A stretch of 64,000 nt of DNA from Halalkalicoccus paucihalophilus (GTDB lineage Archaea; Halobacteriota; Halobacteria; Halobacteriales; Halalkalicoccaceae), in assembly GCF_001593955.1 (NCBI RefSeq), contig NZ_LTAZ01000004.1, positions 496,001-560,000 of the forward strand, written 5' to 3'. The position numbers and the translations under genes were made by a program. Below the pieces are notes generated by a model. The model saw nothing but the letters and a program-made list of their open reading frames with translations. It was not told the DNA's origin and did no database searches. Below, one piece after another: positions 34,575 to 44,302 of the stretch (position 1 is the first letter of the stretch; each line of letters opens with the position of its first letter).

Positions 34575-35798
34575 ATGACCGATTCAGCCGACCTCGCGGC
34601 GCGCGTTCGCGAGGGCGACCTGCGCCTGCACGAACTCGAAGACCACGCCGACCCCGAGACGGCCGCCGCCGCCCGCCGGGAACTGATCGAAGTCGAAACC
34701 GACGCCGCCCTCGATACGATCGGCGATTTCTCCTTCGCAGCGAGCGACGCCGAACCGAACATCGAAAACATGATCGGGGGCGCACAGCTCCCGATGGGGG
34801 TCGTCGGCCCGATCCCGATCAACGAGGACGGGGAGGGCGGCGCGGCCGAGGGCGACTTTTACCTGCCGCTCGCGACCACCGAGGGAGCGCTGATCGCCTC
34901 GGTCAACCGCGGCTGTTCGGTCATTCGGACCTCGGGCGGCGCCGCGGCCCGCGTCACGAAATCGGGGATGACCCGCGCGCCCGTCTTCCGGGTGTCGGGG
35001 ATCGCCGAAGCAGCGGAGGTCGTCGAGTGGGTCGAGGAAAACGTCGAGGAACTGCGCGAGGAGGCCGAGGAAACGACGAGCCACGGCGAGTTACTGGAGG
35101 TCACGCCGTACGTCGTCGGCGACAACGTCTTCCTCCGCTTTCGCTTCGACTCGAAGGACGCGATGGGGATGAACATGGTGACGATCGCGACACAGGCCGC
35201 CTGCGACCTGATCGAGGACGCCACTACTGCCTCGCTGGTCGCGCTCTCGGGCAACCTCTGTACCGATAAGAAACCCGCCGCGATCAACTCGATCGAGGGC
35301 CGCGGCAGGAGCGTCACCGCCGACGTGACGATTCCCCGGGAAGTCGTCGAGGAGCGCCTCCACACGACGCCCGAGGCGATCGCGGAGGCCAACACCCGCA
35401 AGAACCTGATCGGGAGCGCGAAGGCCGGAAGTTTAGGATTCAACGCCCATGCCGCCAACACCATCGCGGCGGCCTTCCTCGCGACGGGACAGGACGCCGC
35501 GCAGGTCGTCGAGGGCGCGAACGCGATCACGACCGCTGAGGCCCGCGAGGATTCGCTCTACGCGAGCCTCTCGATCGCCAGTCTCGAAGTGGGGACCGTC
35601 GGCGGCGGAACGAAACTGCCCACCCAAGCAGAGGCGCTCGACGTGCTCGGCCTGCGTGGCGGGGGCGATCCCGCCGGGTCGAACGCCGACGCGCTCGCGG
35701 AGGTCATTGCCACGGGTGCGCTCGCGGGCGAACTCTCGCTGCTCGCGGCGCTGGCCTCCCGACATCTCTCCAGTGCCCACGAGGAACTCGGGCGCTAA
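34575..35798 (+). CDS. hmgA: HMG-CoA reductase (NADPH)
   Basis: Reduces HMG-CoA to mevalonate, the key step for archaeal lipid synthesis and the target of statins in haloarchaea. The class I layout of 407 residues shows ENMIGGAQLPMGVVGP near 64, the catalytic Glu103 in TTEGAL, DAMGMNM (catalytic Asp) near 195, DKKPAAINSIEGRGRS with the catalytic Lys near 234, and the His of NAHAANTIAA. The ATG is about 28 bases after a TATA-like element. It overlaps the next, convergent gene by four bases. Confidence 0.97.
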   Translation: MTDSADLAARVREGDLRLHELEDHADPETAAAARRELIEVETDAALDTIGDFSFAASDAEPNIENMIGGAQLPMGVVGPIPINEDGEGGAAEGDFYLPLATTEGALIASVNRGCSVIRTSGGAAARVTKSGMTRAPVFRVSGIAEAAEVVEWVEENVEELREEAEETTSHGELLEVTPYVVGDNVFLRFRFDSKDAMGMNMVTIATQAACDLIEDATTASLVALSGNLCTDKKPAAINSIEGRGRSVTADVTIPREVVEERLHTTPEAIAEANTRKNLIGSAKAGSLGFNAHAANTIAAAFLATGQDAAQVVEGANAITTAEAREDSLYASLSIASLEVGTVGGGTKLPTQAEALDVLGLRGGGDPAGSNADALAEVIATGALAGELSLLAALASRHLSSAHEELGR

Positions 35799-36664
35799 CC
35801 CGAGAAGACGGCCGCGAGCGCGAGCATCGCGCCGAAGAAGCCGAACCCGCCGACGATGTACCACTCGAGGACAGGATCACCTCCAGTGCCGGGTTCAGCG
35901 AGGAACACTGCCCCGGCGAGACCGAGGAAACACAGCGCGAGGAAGCCGAGCGCGAGCTGTACCGCCCGGTCCGGTTCGTACTCCTCGCCCGTCTCAGTAT
36001 CGACCGTAGCGAGCACCCGCTCGGTGGCGTCGGCGGCTTCGGGACTGGCCGCGAGCAGCCGCGGACTGGTCACGTCGCCGGCGCCCGGCCGGTAGGAGAG
36101 CCAGCACAGCGAGACGCCCCCAACGTCGACCCGCCGGAGGCGATCGACCCGCGGGAGCGAGATCGTCCGGTATCGGTGGGTGAGGGTCCTCTCTTCGGGG
36201 TTAACCTGGCCCCACGAGACCACGCCCGAGGCGAGCGGGAGCAAGAACAGCGCCCCGACGACCAGCACGAACAGGGCCCGCGGATTCAACGAGAGCGCCA
36301 CGAGAATCACGAGCGCGCCCCCGATTACGGCCCCGAGCAGCCGCCTCCGGGTGAACGCCGCGGCGTAGCGCTCGGCGATCGCCTCGTCGGCGATCAGCGC
36401 CGCGAGCGGCGGGCGCTGGTCGCGGTCGGTAAGCATCGGCAGGAGGTAGAGCAGTGAGAGCGGACCCCCGATCAACGCGAGCAACGCGACGTAGGCGAGA
36501 TACGTGTATTCGCCGCCGAGAGCGAGCGAGACGCCGAAAAACGCCACGCCACAGAAAACGAGCAGCATGCCGCCGCCGAACAGCCCGACCACGACGTAGA
36601 CGAGCGCGCGCAGCCCCCGCGAACTGGCGGCGTCGGTCCGCCATTCGACCGGTTCCGACGACAT
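35795..36664 (-). CDS. Multi-pass membrane protein, unrecognised
   Basis: A 289-residue protein with about seven hydrophobic segments, spread over residues 19-40, 53-72, 105-140 and the last 60 residues. A short soluble domain of about 80 residues lies between the membrane blocks (YRTISLPRVDRLRRVDVGGVSLCW). That part may be a PH-like fold as in other archaeal membrane proteins, but I cannot confirm it. A TATA element (36685-36694) lies 26 bases before the start. No function is suggested. Confidence 0.7.
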   Translation of the reverse strand: MSSEPVEWRTDAASSRGLRALVYVVVGLFGGGMLLVFCGVAFFGVSLALGGEYTYLAYVALLALIGGPLSLLYLLPMLTDRDQRPPLAALIADEAIAERYAAAFTRRRLLGAVIGGALVILVALSLNPRALFVLVVGALFLLPLASGVVSWGQVNPEERTLTHRYRTISLPRVDRLRRVDVGGVSLCWLSYRPGAGDVTSPRLLAASPEAADATERVLATVDTETGEEYEPDRAVQLALGFLALCFLGLAGAVFLAEPGTGGDPVLEWYIVGGFGFFGAMLALAAVFSG

Positions 36665-36684
36665 ACAGGAACTGTCTGTAGATA

Positions 36685-36694
36685 ACTAATAAAT
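36685..36694 (-). promoter_or_regulatory. TATA element of the multi-pass membrane protein gene
   Basis: ATTTATTAGT on the minus strand, centred 26 bases upstream of the ATG at 36664. Confidence 0.5.
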
Positions 36695-36804
36695 CGATTG
36701 GCCGACCAGTTTCACTTCCACTGTGCGGACGGATCGGAATTATCCCCTTCAGGACTGAATCCAACGAGCGTACCCGTCGGGCGAGCACCCGCGGGTACCC
36801 CACC

Positions 36805-36927
36805 ATGACCGAACGCGATCACGAACAGCGCCCGCGCTGTCCGGAGCTGACAGTGGTACAGCTTCGCATTATCAAGATCGTGCTGTCGATCGTCGCGACG
36901 CTGCTTTCGATCTGGCAGGCGCTCTAG
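36805..36927 (+). CDS. Possible 40-residue single-span membrane protein
   Basis: The frame encodes a charged N-terminus of about 15 residues (ERDHEQRPRC) followed by one hydrophobic helix (VVQLRIIKIVLSIVATLLSIWQAL) that ends at the stop. This looks like a tail-anchored small membrane protein. No clear TATA element was found at the leaderless distance, and the stop overlaps the end of the convergent gene by four bases. It could be chance. Confidence 0.35.
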   Translation: MTERDHEQRPRCPELTVVQLRIIKIVLSIVATLLSIWQAL

Positions 36928-37442
36928 AGACGGCGGTAGCGACCGCCCGATTCGCTGAGTTCGCCGGCTCGCACCAGTTTTTCGAGCGCGCGTTCGACGT
37001 AGCTCTCAGGAACGCCCCGCTCGCTCGCGTAGGCCGTGATCGCTCCGGCCGTCGGCTCCTCACTCTCTTCAACCGCCGCGAGGACGACTTCTTTACGAGA
37101 GTTCGAACCGGCTCCGGCGCTCGTCTCGCCCGCGCTGGCGGCCGCTTCGCCGTCGATTCCCGCACCTTCCAAGAGCTCCTCGTCCGTCACGACATCCCGT
37201 TCGACCTGCGAGTCGAGGTCCGAAAAGGAATCGACCGCGGCGAAGGCGTCGGCGTGGCCGCTTCTGCTCGCGAGCATCGAGGCGCGTACCTCGCGGGCGT
37301 GGTCGGCGTCCTCGGTCTCGACGAACTTCTTCAGTTTCCCGTACTGGTGGGTCTTCCCGCAGCCACGACACCGAACCGTCTCCTGACGACCCTCGATGAT
37401 CCAGAGGGCGCTACAGTCGGTACAGCCGACGACGGCGTACAT
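36924..37442 (-). CDS. Zinc-ribbon plus winged-helix protein (DUF5817 type)
   Basis: A 172-residue protein. The N-terminus holds a zinc ribbon, CTDC at 8-11 and CRGC at 25-28 (MYAVVGCTDCSALW). After an acidic linker, the last 65 residues form a winged-helix-like domain (RKEVVLAAVEESEEPTAGAI, ERALEKLVRAGEL). This is the layout of the haloarchaeal DUF5817 family, presumed nucleic-acid binding. The role is not established. It is divergent from the cupin gene. Confidence 0.78.
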   Translation of the reverse strand: MYAVVGCTDCSALWIIEGRQETVRCRGCGKTHQYGKLKKFVETEDADHAREVRASMLASRSGHADAFAAVDSFSDLDSQVERDVVTDEELLEGAGIDGEAAASAGETSAGAGSNSRKEVVLAAVEESEEPTAGAITAYASERGVPESYVERALEKLVRAGELSESGGRYRRL

Positions 37443-37508
37443 ACCCCCGATTGGGCGAGACCGATGTTGAATCCTCGCCTATAAGCGCCTCGGGGGAGAG
37501 GCGGTAGC

Positions 37509-37841
37509 ATGGAGCGTGTACCACTCGCGGAGACGACCGAAGCGGTCGAGAATGTCCACCTCGCACAGCTCGCTGCGGGCGAGGAGATGAGCGTCCAGCA
37601 CTTCGAGTTCGAACCCGGCGCGACGGTGCCGCGACACGACCACCGCCACGAACAGACGGGGTTCGTCTACGAAGGCGAATTGACCTTTCTGTTGGAAGAC
37701 GGCGAGCAGACGGTCAGTGCCGGGGAGTCGTACGTCCTCACGGGCGAGGAGGTCCACGGCGCGGAGAATCGTGGCGAGACCGTCGTCCGGGGCGTCGATA
37801 TCTTCAGCCCGCCGCGGGCGAACCCCGACTGGGCCGAGTGA
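37509..37841 (+). CDS. Cupin domain protein
   Basis: A 110-residue single cupin. Motif 1 is PRHDHRHEQTGFVYEGELTF (His ligands at about 42, 44 and 47, Glu ligand after them) and motif 2 is GESYVLTGEEVHGAEN, giving a full metal-binding set. Such small cupins are enzymes or sensors of unknown substrate. It precedes the gvpN-like gene by 80 bases on the same strand. Confidence 0.87.
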   Translation: MERVPLAETTEAVENVHLAQLAAGEEMSVQHFEFEPGATVPRHDHRHEQTGFVYEGELTFLLEDGEQTVSAGESYVLTGEEVHGAENRGETVVRGVDIFSPPRANPDWAE

Positions 37842-37921
37842 CGCAAGCACAGCCCTTTTTCCCGTCACTGGCCGAGTGTCGATCCACACGTTCATCAGCG
37901 GGGATGGTCGAGAACACAGCC

Positions 37922-38848
37922 ATGGACAAAGAAGAACGCCAACTCGAACGGTTCGTACGGGAGCATGGGGAGGACGGCGCGACGTTCGCGCCGACGAACG
38001 TCGAGGAGGCGATCGGCGGCTCGTTCGTCGAGACCGACGAGATCGAGTCGATACAGGATCGCGTGCGCAACTGGCTCGATGTGCCCCGGCCGGTCCACAT
38101 CGTCGGGCCGACCGGCTGTGGGAAGACCGCCCTCGCGCTGTCGATCGCGGCCGCCCGCGACCAGCCCGTCGTCTGGGTCAACGGCGACGAGCTGATCGAC
38201 ACCGGATCGCTGGTCGGCGAACACGCCGGCAAAGCCCAGTACAAAGAGCGGGACAACTTCGTCCGGGGCGTGATGAAGAAGAAGTCGATCATCCGGGACC
38301 GGTGGGTCGACAACCCGCTCTCGGTCGCGGTGCAAAACGGCGCGACGCTCGTCTACAACGAGTTCTCCAGAACGAAACCCGCCGCCCACAACGTACTCCT
38401 CTCGGTGTTCGAGGAGGGCGTTCTCGACCGACCCGGCCAACGTGGCGAGAAACGGATCGTCGAGGTCGATCCCGAGTTTCGCGCCATTTTCACCTCGAAC
38501 TCGACGGAGTATGCCGGCGTCCACCGCCCGCAGGACGCACTGCTCGACCGGTTCATCGGCGTCCACCTCGACTACTACGAGCGCGACACCGAAATCGAGA
38601 TCGTTGCCGCACGGATCGACGACCTCGACGAGGACACCATCGAGGAAGTCGTCGATATCGTTCGTGACCTCCGCGATCGCCTCGAACTCCACGTCGGGAC
38701 CCGTGCGGCGGTCATGATCGCCGAGGGATTAGTTGCGTTCGGCGAGGACGAACTGGTCGAGGTCTGTGTCGACGTGCTCGGTTCGAAGGCCGAATCGTTC
38801 GAGGACGTCGAGGAGATCCGCGACGAGATCGAAGACGTGGCGAGCTAA
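37922..38848 (+). CDS. gvpN: GvpN-like AAA+ ATPase without a gas-vesicle cluster
   Basis: A 308-residue MoxR/GvpN-branch ATPase. Walker A is GPTGCGKTA (62-70). WVDNPLSVAVQNGATLVYNEFSR, VLLSVFEEGVLDRPG and FRAIFTSNSTEYAGVHRPQDALLDR are close to haloarchaeal GvpN, an ATPase that helps gas vesicles grow. No other gvp gene (gvpA, gvpC, gvpF-M) lies nearby; the neighbours are a cupin and a hydrolase. It may be a paralogue with another client or a remnant of a cluster. I start it at 37922 because homology begins there; an upstream ATG at 37838 overlaps the cupin stop. Confidence 0.75.
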   Translation: MDKEERQLERFVREHGEDGATFAPTNVEEAIGGSFVETDEIESIQDRVRNWLDVPRPVHIVGPTGCGKTALALSIAAARDQPVVWVNGDELIDTGSLVGEHAGKAQYKERDNFVRGVMKKKSIIRDRWVDNPLSVAVQNGATLVYNEFSRTKPAAHNVLLSVFEEGVLDRPGQRGEKRIVEVDPEFRAIFTSNSTEYAGVHRPQDALLDRFIGVHLDYYERDTEIEIVAARIDDLDEDTIEEVVDIVRDLRDRLELHVGTRAAVMIAEGLVAFGEDELVEVCVDVLGSKAESFEDVEEIRDEIEDVAS

Positions 38849-38953
38849 CCCGGTCCGCCTCGGAGTTCCTAGCCGGGCGTTGCATACATCCAATACCGGA
38901 TATTCCGACGAAAAGACGAAAACGTATTTCTAATTATCTATCATTATAATAGT

Positions 38954-39796
38954 ATGGCTCATATCGAGACACCGGATGGGGTATCACTGTACTACAACGA
39001 ACGCGGCGAGGGCGGGACGATCGTACTCGTCCACGGCTGGACGGGTGACTCCGAATTCTGGTGGCAGAAGAACGCCGACGTGCTCGCGATGGATCACCAC
39101 CTCGTCACCTACGACCTCAGAGGCCACGGGCTCTCGGGGAAGACCGACGACGGCCACACCCTCTCGGGCTACGCGGCGGATCTCGAATTCCTCATGGAGT
39201 CGCTCGATCTGGATGACGCGACGCTCGTCGGCTGGTCGATGGGCGTGCCGATCGTCATGACGTACCTCGATGAGATAGGTGACGAACGGGTTCGAGCGAT
39301 CGGCCTGATCGACCAAACCCCGAAGTTCTACTCCGATGACGGCTGGGAGTTCCCGCTTATGGGCGAGTTCTCCGAGGAGGCGCTCGCCGGGTTGGTCGGT
39401 GGTATCGAGGCCAACCGCTCCGAGGCAGTCAAGCCGATCATCCAGGCCTTCTTCGCCGAGCCCCGCTCCGAGGAGCGCCTCGCCGAGATCTACGCCCGGA
39501 CGATGCTAACGCCGACCTCGGTCGCGACGGCGATGTTGAACGACATGGTTCCGCGGGACTTCAGGGAATTCCTCCCGACGATCACGGTTCCGACGCTGCT
39601 CTGCTACGGCGAGCACAGCGCGGTCTTTCCCGGACCGTTGGGCGAGTGGATGCACGAGCAGATCCCCGACTCCGAACTCGTAACGTTTGCGGAGAGTGGA
39701 CACAGCCCGTTCTGGGAGGAACCCGAGAAGTTCAACGGGAGGCTGAAAACGTTCGTGGCGAGCGTCGCCGACAGGGAACTGATGACGGCGGACTGA
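38954..39796 (+). CDS. Alpha/beta hydrolase
   Basis: A 280-residue alpha/beta-hydrolase-fold protein. HGW near residue 27 forms the oxyanion part, Ser95 lies in the nucleophile elbow GWSMG, and His250 is in ESGHSPFWEEP. An acid residue could be in the CYGEHSAVFP region. This set resembles haloperoxidase or epoxide-hydrolase-like enzymes and esterases. No signal peptide is present. An AT-rich promoter lies just upstream. The substrate is unknown. Confidence 0.87.
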   Translation: MAHIETPDGVSLYYNERGEGGTIVLVHGWTGDSEFWWQKNADVLAMDHHLVTYDLRGHGLSGKTDDGHTLSGYAADLEFLMESLDLDDATLVGWSMGVPIVMTYLDEIGDERVRAIGLIDQTPKFYSDDGWEFPLMGEFSEEALAGLVGGIEANRSEAVKPIIQAFFAEPRSEERLAEIYARTMLTPTSVATAMLNDMVPRDFREFLPTITVPTLLCYGEHSAVFPGPLGEWMHEQIPDSELVTFAESGHSPFWEEPEKFNGRLKTFVASVADRELMTAD

Positions 39797-39830
39797 GAAC
39801 TGTTCTCGAGCTTCTCTCGGGGGCCAGAGA

Positions 39831-39944
39831 AACTGGTTACGCCAGTTTGTTCCCACGGCGATGCCGTGAGAGTGCGAACAGTTGTCTACACCAACTCTTC
39901 GATGTGATCAGACGCAGAAGGCGTCTGATTGCTTGCGGAACTGG

Positions 39945-39957
<13 letters not shown>
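39831..39957. repeat. Cluster of five short perfect inverted repeats
   Basis: Five hairpins stand almost back to back between the convergent hydrolase and icd genes: 39831-39847 (AACTGG arms), 39854-39868 (CACGGC arms), 39880-39896 (AGTTG arms), 39907-39929 (9-bp arms ATCAGACGC) and 39937-39957 (9-bp arms GGAACTGGC around TAC). The last contains the icd stop codon, and the first is a near copy of it. They may stop both convergent transcripts. Confidence 0.65.
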
Positions 39958-41204
<1,247 letters not shown>

Positions 41205-41279
41205 ATCACTTAGACGGTCGGCGAACGGCGGTAAAAGGCCTGCGTATTCCGTGTCCGAAGCGATCGGTCGGCTATCAGT

Positions 41280-41636
41280 TCAGCGCAGTTCCTCGAGCGA
41301 TACCGTCGCGTCGTACGTCATCGAGATCCATTGGCCGGTGCCACCGGAGGGATCGTAGACGACGACGTCGTGACCCCCGAAAGGACCCACTATCGTCCCG
41401 TCGTCACCCATCGTCGATTCGAGCTCACAGTCGAGATCGATATCGACGTCGTCTTCGGTCTCTTCGCCGCCGTCAGTCTCGACCGACGATTCGAGTCGGG
41501 AGAGGAACTCCATCGCTTCCTGGTAGTTCGCCTTCGCGCTCGGCTTGAGCGCCTCGTATTCGGCGGCCTCGTGGCCTTCGAGCAGCGCTTTGGCCTCGAG
41601 GATCGCGTCGTCGAACGTCCGGTCGGTCGTGCTCAT
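41280..41636 (-). CDS. Unrecognised acidic protein, 118 residues
   Basis: No family recognised. The N-terminal half is helical (FDDAILEAKALLEGHEAAEYEALK). A polyacidic linker follows, and the C-terminus is beta-rich with VGPFGGHDVVVYDPSGGTGQW. No signal or membrane segment is present. Its ATG overlaps the stop of the gene before it (ATGA), so the two are coupled. Probably a partner of that protein. Confidence 0.65.
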   Translation of the reverse strand: MSTTDRTFDDAILEAKALLEGHEAAEYEALKPSAKANYQEAMEFLSRLESSVETDGGEETEDDVDIDLDCELESTMGDDGTIVGPFGGHDVVVYDPSGGTGQWISMTYDATVSLEELR

Positions 41637-42319
41637 CGGTCGGCCTCCTGTGCGCCGAGGATCTCGGCGTAGTACGTGGCCATTACCTCGGCGGCCTCCT
41701 TCCAGTGGCGCTCGGTGTGCATGTCGTGGAGTTCGAGGCCGGTCAGATACCGGGTCGTGAGGTGGCCGTAGCCCGACTGCCCGTACTTGGGCTTTTCCTG
41801 ATAGGAGCCGATCGCCGCGGCGATCTCGTGGCGCTGGGCTGCCATCGTGGGCGTCCAGTAATCCCCGCCAGTCTTGTGGTTCCGCCACGCCTCGGTGGTC
41901 TTGGGCGCGTATTCCCCGTCCATACCGACGATCTCCGCACGGCGGGCCAGCGCGTCCTCGACGGAACTCCAGTCGGCGTCATCGAGTTCGGGGTCGACGT
42001 CCGCGCCGTCGATAATGCCCTCCTCGACCTCGTCTTTCGCCCAGAAGGCGTCCGTCAGCGCACGGGCAGCCTCGCGGGCCTCCTCGTCGGTGAGGTGGGC
42101 GAACTGGTGGCGATCGACCTCGAAGAACGCCTCGACGGCGGCCTCGTACTCCCGGCGGTCGTGGTAGATGAAACCGAGACAGGTCTGTTCGGACATGAAC
42201 GCGGCGAGGCTGCGTTCGTCGGCCTCGCCGAACGAGTCCGTGTCGATATCGTAGCCTTCGGCGTCGGTGGGCGTGCCGAACTGTGCGGTGGACGTGGGAT
42301 CGAGGGTTTGGGAGTTCAT
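41633..42319 (-). CDS. Unrecognised acidic protein, 228 residues
   Basis: No family recognised. Soluble and acidic, with helical blocks such as SFGEADERSLAAFMSEQTCLGFIYHDRREYEAAVEA and HMHTERHWKEAAEVMATYYAEILG, and the aromatic block GDYWTPTMAAQRHEIAAAIG. The TATA element (42361-42369) lies about 46 bases upstream of the ATG and GGAG about 11 bases upstream, so this start has a short leader with a ribosome site. It forms an overlapping pair with the next gene. Confidence 0.65.
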   Translation of the reverse strand: MNSQTLDPTSTAQFGTPTDAEGYDIDTDSFGEADERSLAAFMSEQTCLGFIYHDRREYEAAVEAFFEVDRHQFAHLTDEEAREAARALTDAFWAKDEVEEGIIDGADVDPELDDADWSSVEDALARRAEIVGMDGEYAPKTTEAWRNHKTGGDYWTPTMAAQRHEIAAAIGSYQEKPKYGQSGYGHLTTRYLTGLELHDMHTERHWKEAAEVMATYYAEILGAQEADR

Positions 42320-42360
42320 TGGTGGGCTCCGAGTACACCCATAGCTGGCCGAGGAACACA

Positions 42361-42369
42361 TATATAAAT
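42361..42369 (-). promoter_or_regulatory. TATA element of the 228/118-residue gene pair
   Basis: ATTTATATA on the minus strand, about 46 bases before the ATG at 42319. It would give a transcript with a leader of about 20 bases. Confidence 0.5.
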
Positions 42370-42539
42370 CAGCGAACATATCGGTAATCGGTCGCGCTTA
42401 CCCGGGAGTAACCGTCTGACTGCGCCGAGTTGATCGTCGGCGCCCCACATTCACTACCCTCTACATGTCTCAATTACATATATATTTTGATTCGTCTGTC
42501 GGGAGGTAGCATTAAGCGAACCGGGTCGGATTCCGAGGT

Positions 42540-43460
42540 ATGGACGTCATCGTTCACGGCGGAGCGGGACACAGCCCCGAAGAGCCCGAAGCGAGGCAAT
42601 CGGTTCTCGACGAGGCCGCGCGAGCGGGGGAAGAGTCGACGACGGCGGTCGACGCGGTCTGTAGCGCGATTCGCGTGCTGGAGGACTCCCCGCGATTCAA
42701 CGCCGGAACCGGCAGTGCGGTCCAGAGCGACGGGATCAGCAGGACCGACGCGGGGATCATGACCGGTCAGCGGGAGGCGGGTGCGGCCTGCTCGATGCCG
42801 GGCGTAGCCCACGCGGTCGATGTCGCCCGCGCGGTGATGGAGGAGACCCCTCACGTCCTGCTGTCGGGCGTTCACGCGGTCGACTTCGCCGCCGACTACG
42901 GGATCGATGTCGAAGGGAACCTGTGGTCTACGCGCACGCGCGAGCGGTGGAAGACGCTGGAGTCGCCCGAAGGCGGGCCACGCGAGCAACTCGCGTGGAT
43001 CGAAGACCGGTTCGGCGAGACCGCCGCGGACCCGGATGGACGGGAAAGGGGGCGTGATCCGATGGATCACGATACGGTGGGTGCGGTCGCGAGCGACGGT
43101 GAGGACGTCGCGGCGGCGACCTCGACGGGCGGGCGCTGGCTCGCGCTCGCGGGTCGGGTCGGGGACGTTCCCCAGATCGGAAGCGGGTTTTACTGCACGC
43201 CCGCAGGAGGCGCGAGCGCGACGGGCGCGGGCGAGGACATCGCGCGCGTGACACTCTCACGGCTCGCGGTCGATCGGTTGGAGGACGGCGAGAGCGCCCA
43301 GCGAGCCGCCGACCGCGCCCTCGAGGAGTTCGCCGAGATCACCGCCTCGACGGCGGGGGTCATCGTCTGTGATCGCGACGGCGACACCGCCAGCGCGTAC
43401 AACAGCGAACTCATGCAGACGGCGGCCCGTTCCCGGGCGCACGGCCAGGAGTCTCGCTAG
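42540..43460 (+). CDS. Isoaspartyl peptidase/L-asparaginase (Ntn hydrolase)
   Basis: A 306-residue plant-type asparaginase/isoaspartyl dipeptidase. These are made as a precursor that cleaves itself before the catalytic threonine. Here that is Thr179 in DHDTVGAVA, with the substrate-binding region TSTGG near 200 and GEDIARVTLSR further on. The N-terminal part has VIVHGGAG and NAGTGSAVQSDG, as expected. It may repair damaged aspartyl residues or degrade isoaspartyl peptides. It is followed after 43 bases by the GNAT/zinc-ribbon gene. Confidence 0.93.
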   Translation: MDVIVHGGAGHSPEEPEARQSVLDEAARAGEESTTAVDAVCSAIRVLEDSPRFNAGTGSAVQSDGISRTDAGIMTGQREAGAACSMPGVAHAVDVARAVMEETPHVLLSGVHAVDFAADYGIDVEGNLWSTRTRERWKTLESPEGGPREQLAWIEDRFGETAADPDGRERGRDPMDHDTVGAVASDGEDVAAATSTGGRWLALAGRVGDVPQIGSGFYCTPAGGASATGAGEDIARVTLSRLAVDRLEDGESAQRAADRALEEFAEITASTAGVIVCDRDGDTASAYNSELMQTAARSRAHGQESR

Positions 43461-43503
43461 CTCGCAGAACAACAGTTTAGTAGCGAGCCCCCACAATCGA
43501 AGT

Positions 43504-44265
43504 ATGGATATCAGAGAGGCGAAACGGACGGACGTGGAGGCCGTCCGCGAGGTCGCACGCAAGTCACTACAGACGTCCTACGCGCACTTCCTCGAGGAGG
43601 GGACGATCGACGACGCCGTGGGCCAGTGGTACGGCGAGGGACGCCTCGAGGAGCTGATCTCGGACGAGGCCGACGACGTCTACATTCCGGTCCTCGAAGT
43701 CGACGGGGAGATCGTCGCGTTCGCCCAGTGCTACCTCGTCGAGTTCCCCGAGCGCGTCGGCGAGATCCACTGGCTGCACGTCGATCCCGACCACCGCGGC
43801 GAGGGCTACGGCTCGCGGCTGTACGACCACGTCCGCGAGCGCTTCGAGGACGAGGGGATCGACCGGTTCAAGGGGTTCGTCTTCGCGGAGAACAAGGCCG
43901 GAAACGACTTTTACGAACGCCGCGGGTTCGAGTCGGCCTACACCCACACCCAGGAGATCGCCGGCGAGGAGTACACCGAGAACGTCTGGGTCGACATCCC
44001 CGAGGGCGAGCAGTACCGCCGCGCGGTCGAACCCCACGAGAACGAGGACGGGACCACGCTCTACGTCGCCTACCGGGAGGCGTCGGTCGGGTCGAAGGGT
44101 GCGTTTCACGTCTCGTATCTCGACGAGGACCTCAAGAGCCGGTACGGCTGGTTCTGCTCGGCCTGTGAGAGCTTCGACAACGCGATGGACGCCTCGGGTC
44201 GGATCGTCTGCAACGAGTGTGGGAACACCCGCAAAGCCACCCGCTGGGACGCCGCCTACCTCTGA
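43504..44265 (+). CDS. GNAT acetyltransferase fused to a zinc-ribbon domain (DUF5816 type)
   Basis: A 253-residue protein. Residues 1-150 form a GNAT domain with acetyl-CoA motif IHWLHVDPDHRGEGYGSRLYDHV and the NDFYERRGFE end block. The C-terminal 75 residues hold two CxxC pairs (WFCSACESF and VCNECGNT), a zinc ribbon as in haloarchaeal DUF5816 proteins. The ribbon may bind nucleic acid or protein and bring the acetyltransferase to a target; this is inference. Start chosen at 43504 to give the MDIREAKRTD beginning. Confidence 0.85.
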   Translation: MDIREAKRTDVEAVREVARKSLQTSYAHFLEEGTIDDAVGQWYGEGRLEELISDEADDVYIPVLEVDGEIVAFAQCYLVEFPERVGEIHWLHVDPDHRGEGYGSRLYDHVRERFEDEGIDRFKGFVFAENKAGNDFYERRGFESAYTHTQEIAGEEYTENVWVDIPEGEQYRRAVEPHENEDGTTLYVAYREASVGSKGAFHVSYLDEDLKSRYGWFCSACESFDNAMDASGRIVCNECGNTRKATRWDAAYL

Positions 44266-44302
44266 TCGGCAGGCTCTTTTCGCTCGTCTCCATTCGTGTG
44301 GT

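Noticed and set aside
32959-34785. N-terminal extension of the YtcJ-type amidohydrolase to 34785
   Set aside because: The first 99 residues are Arg-rich and antisense to the HMG-CoA reductase start; the protein start at 34488 gives the normal family N-terminus.
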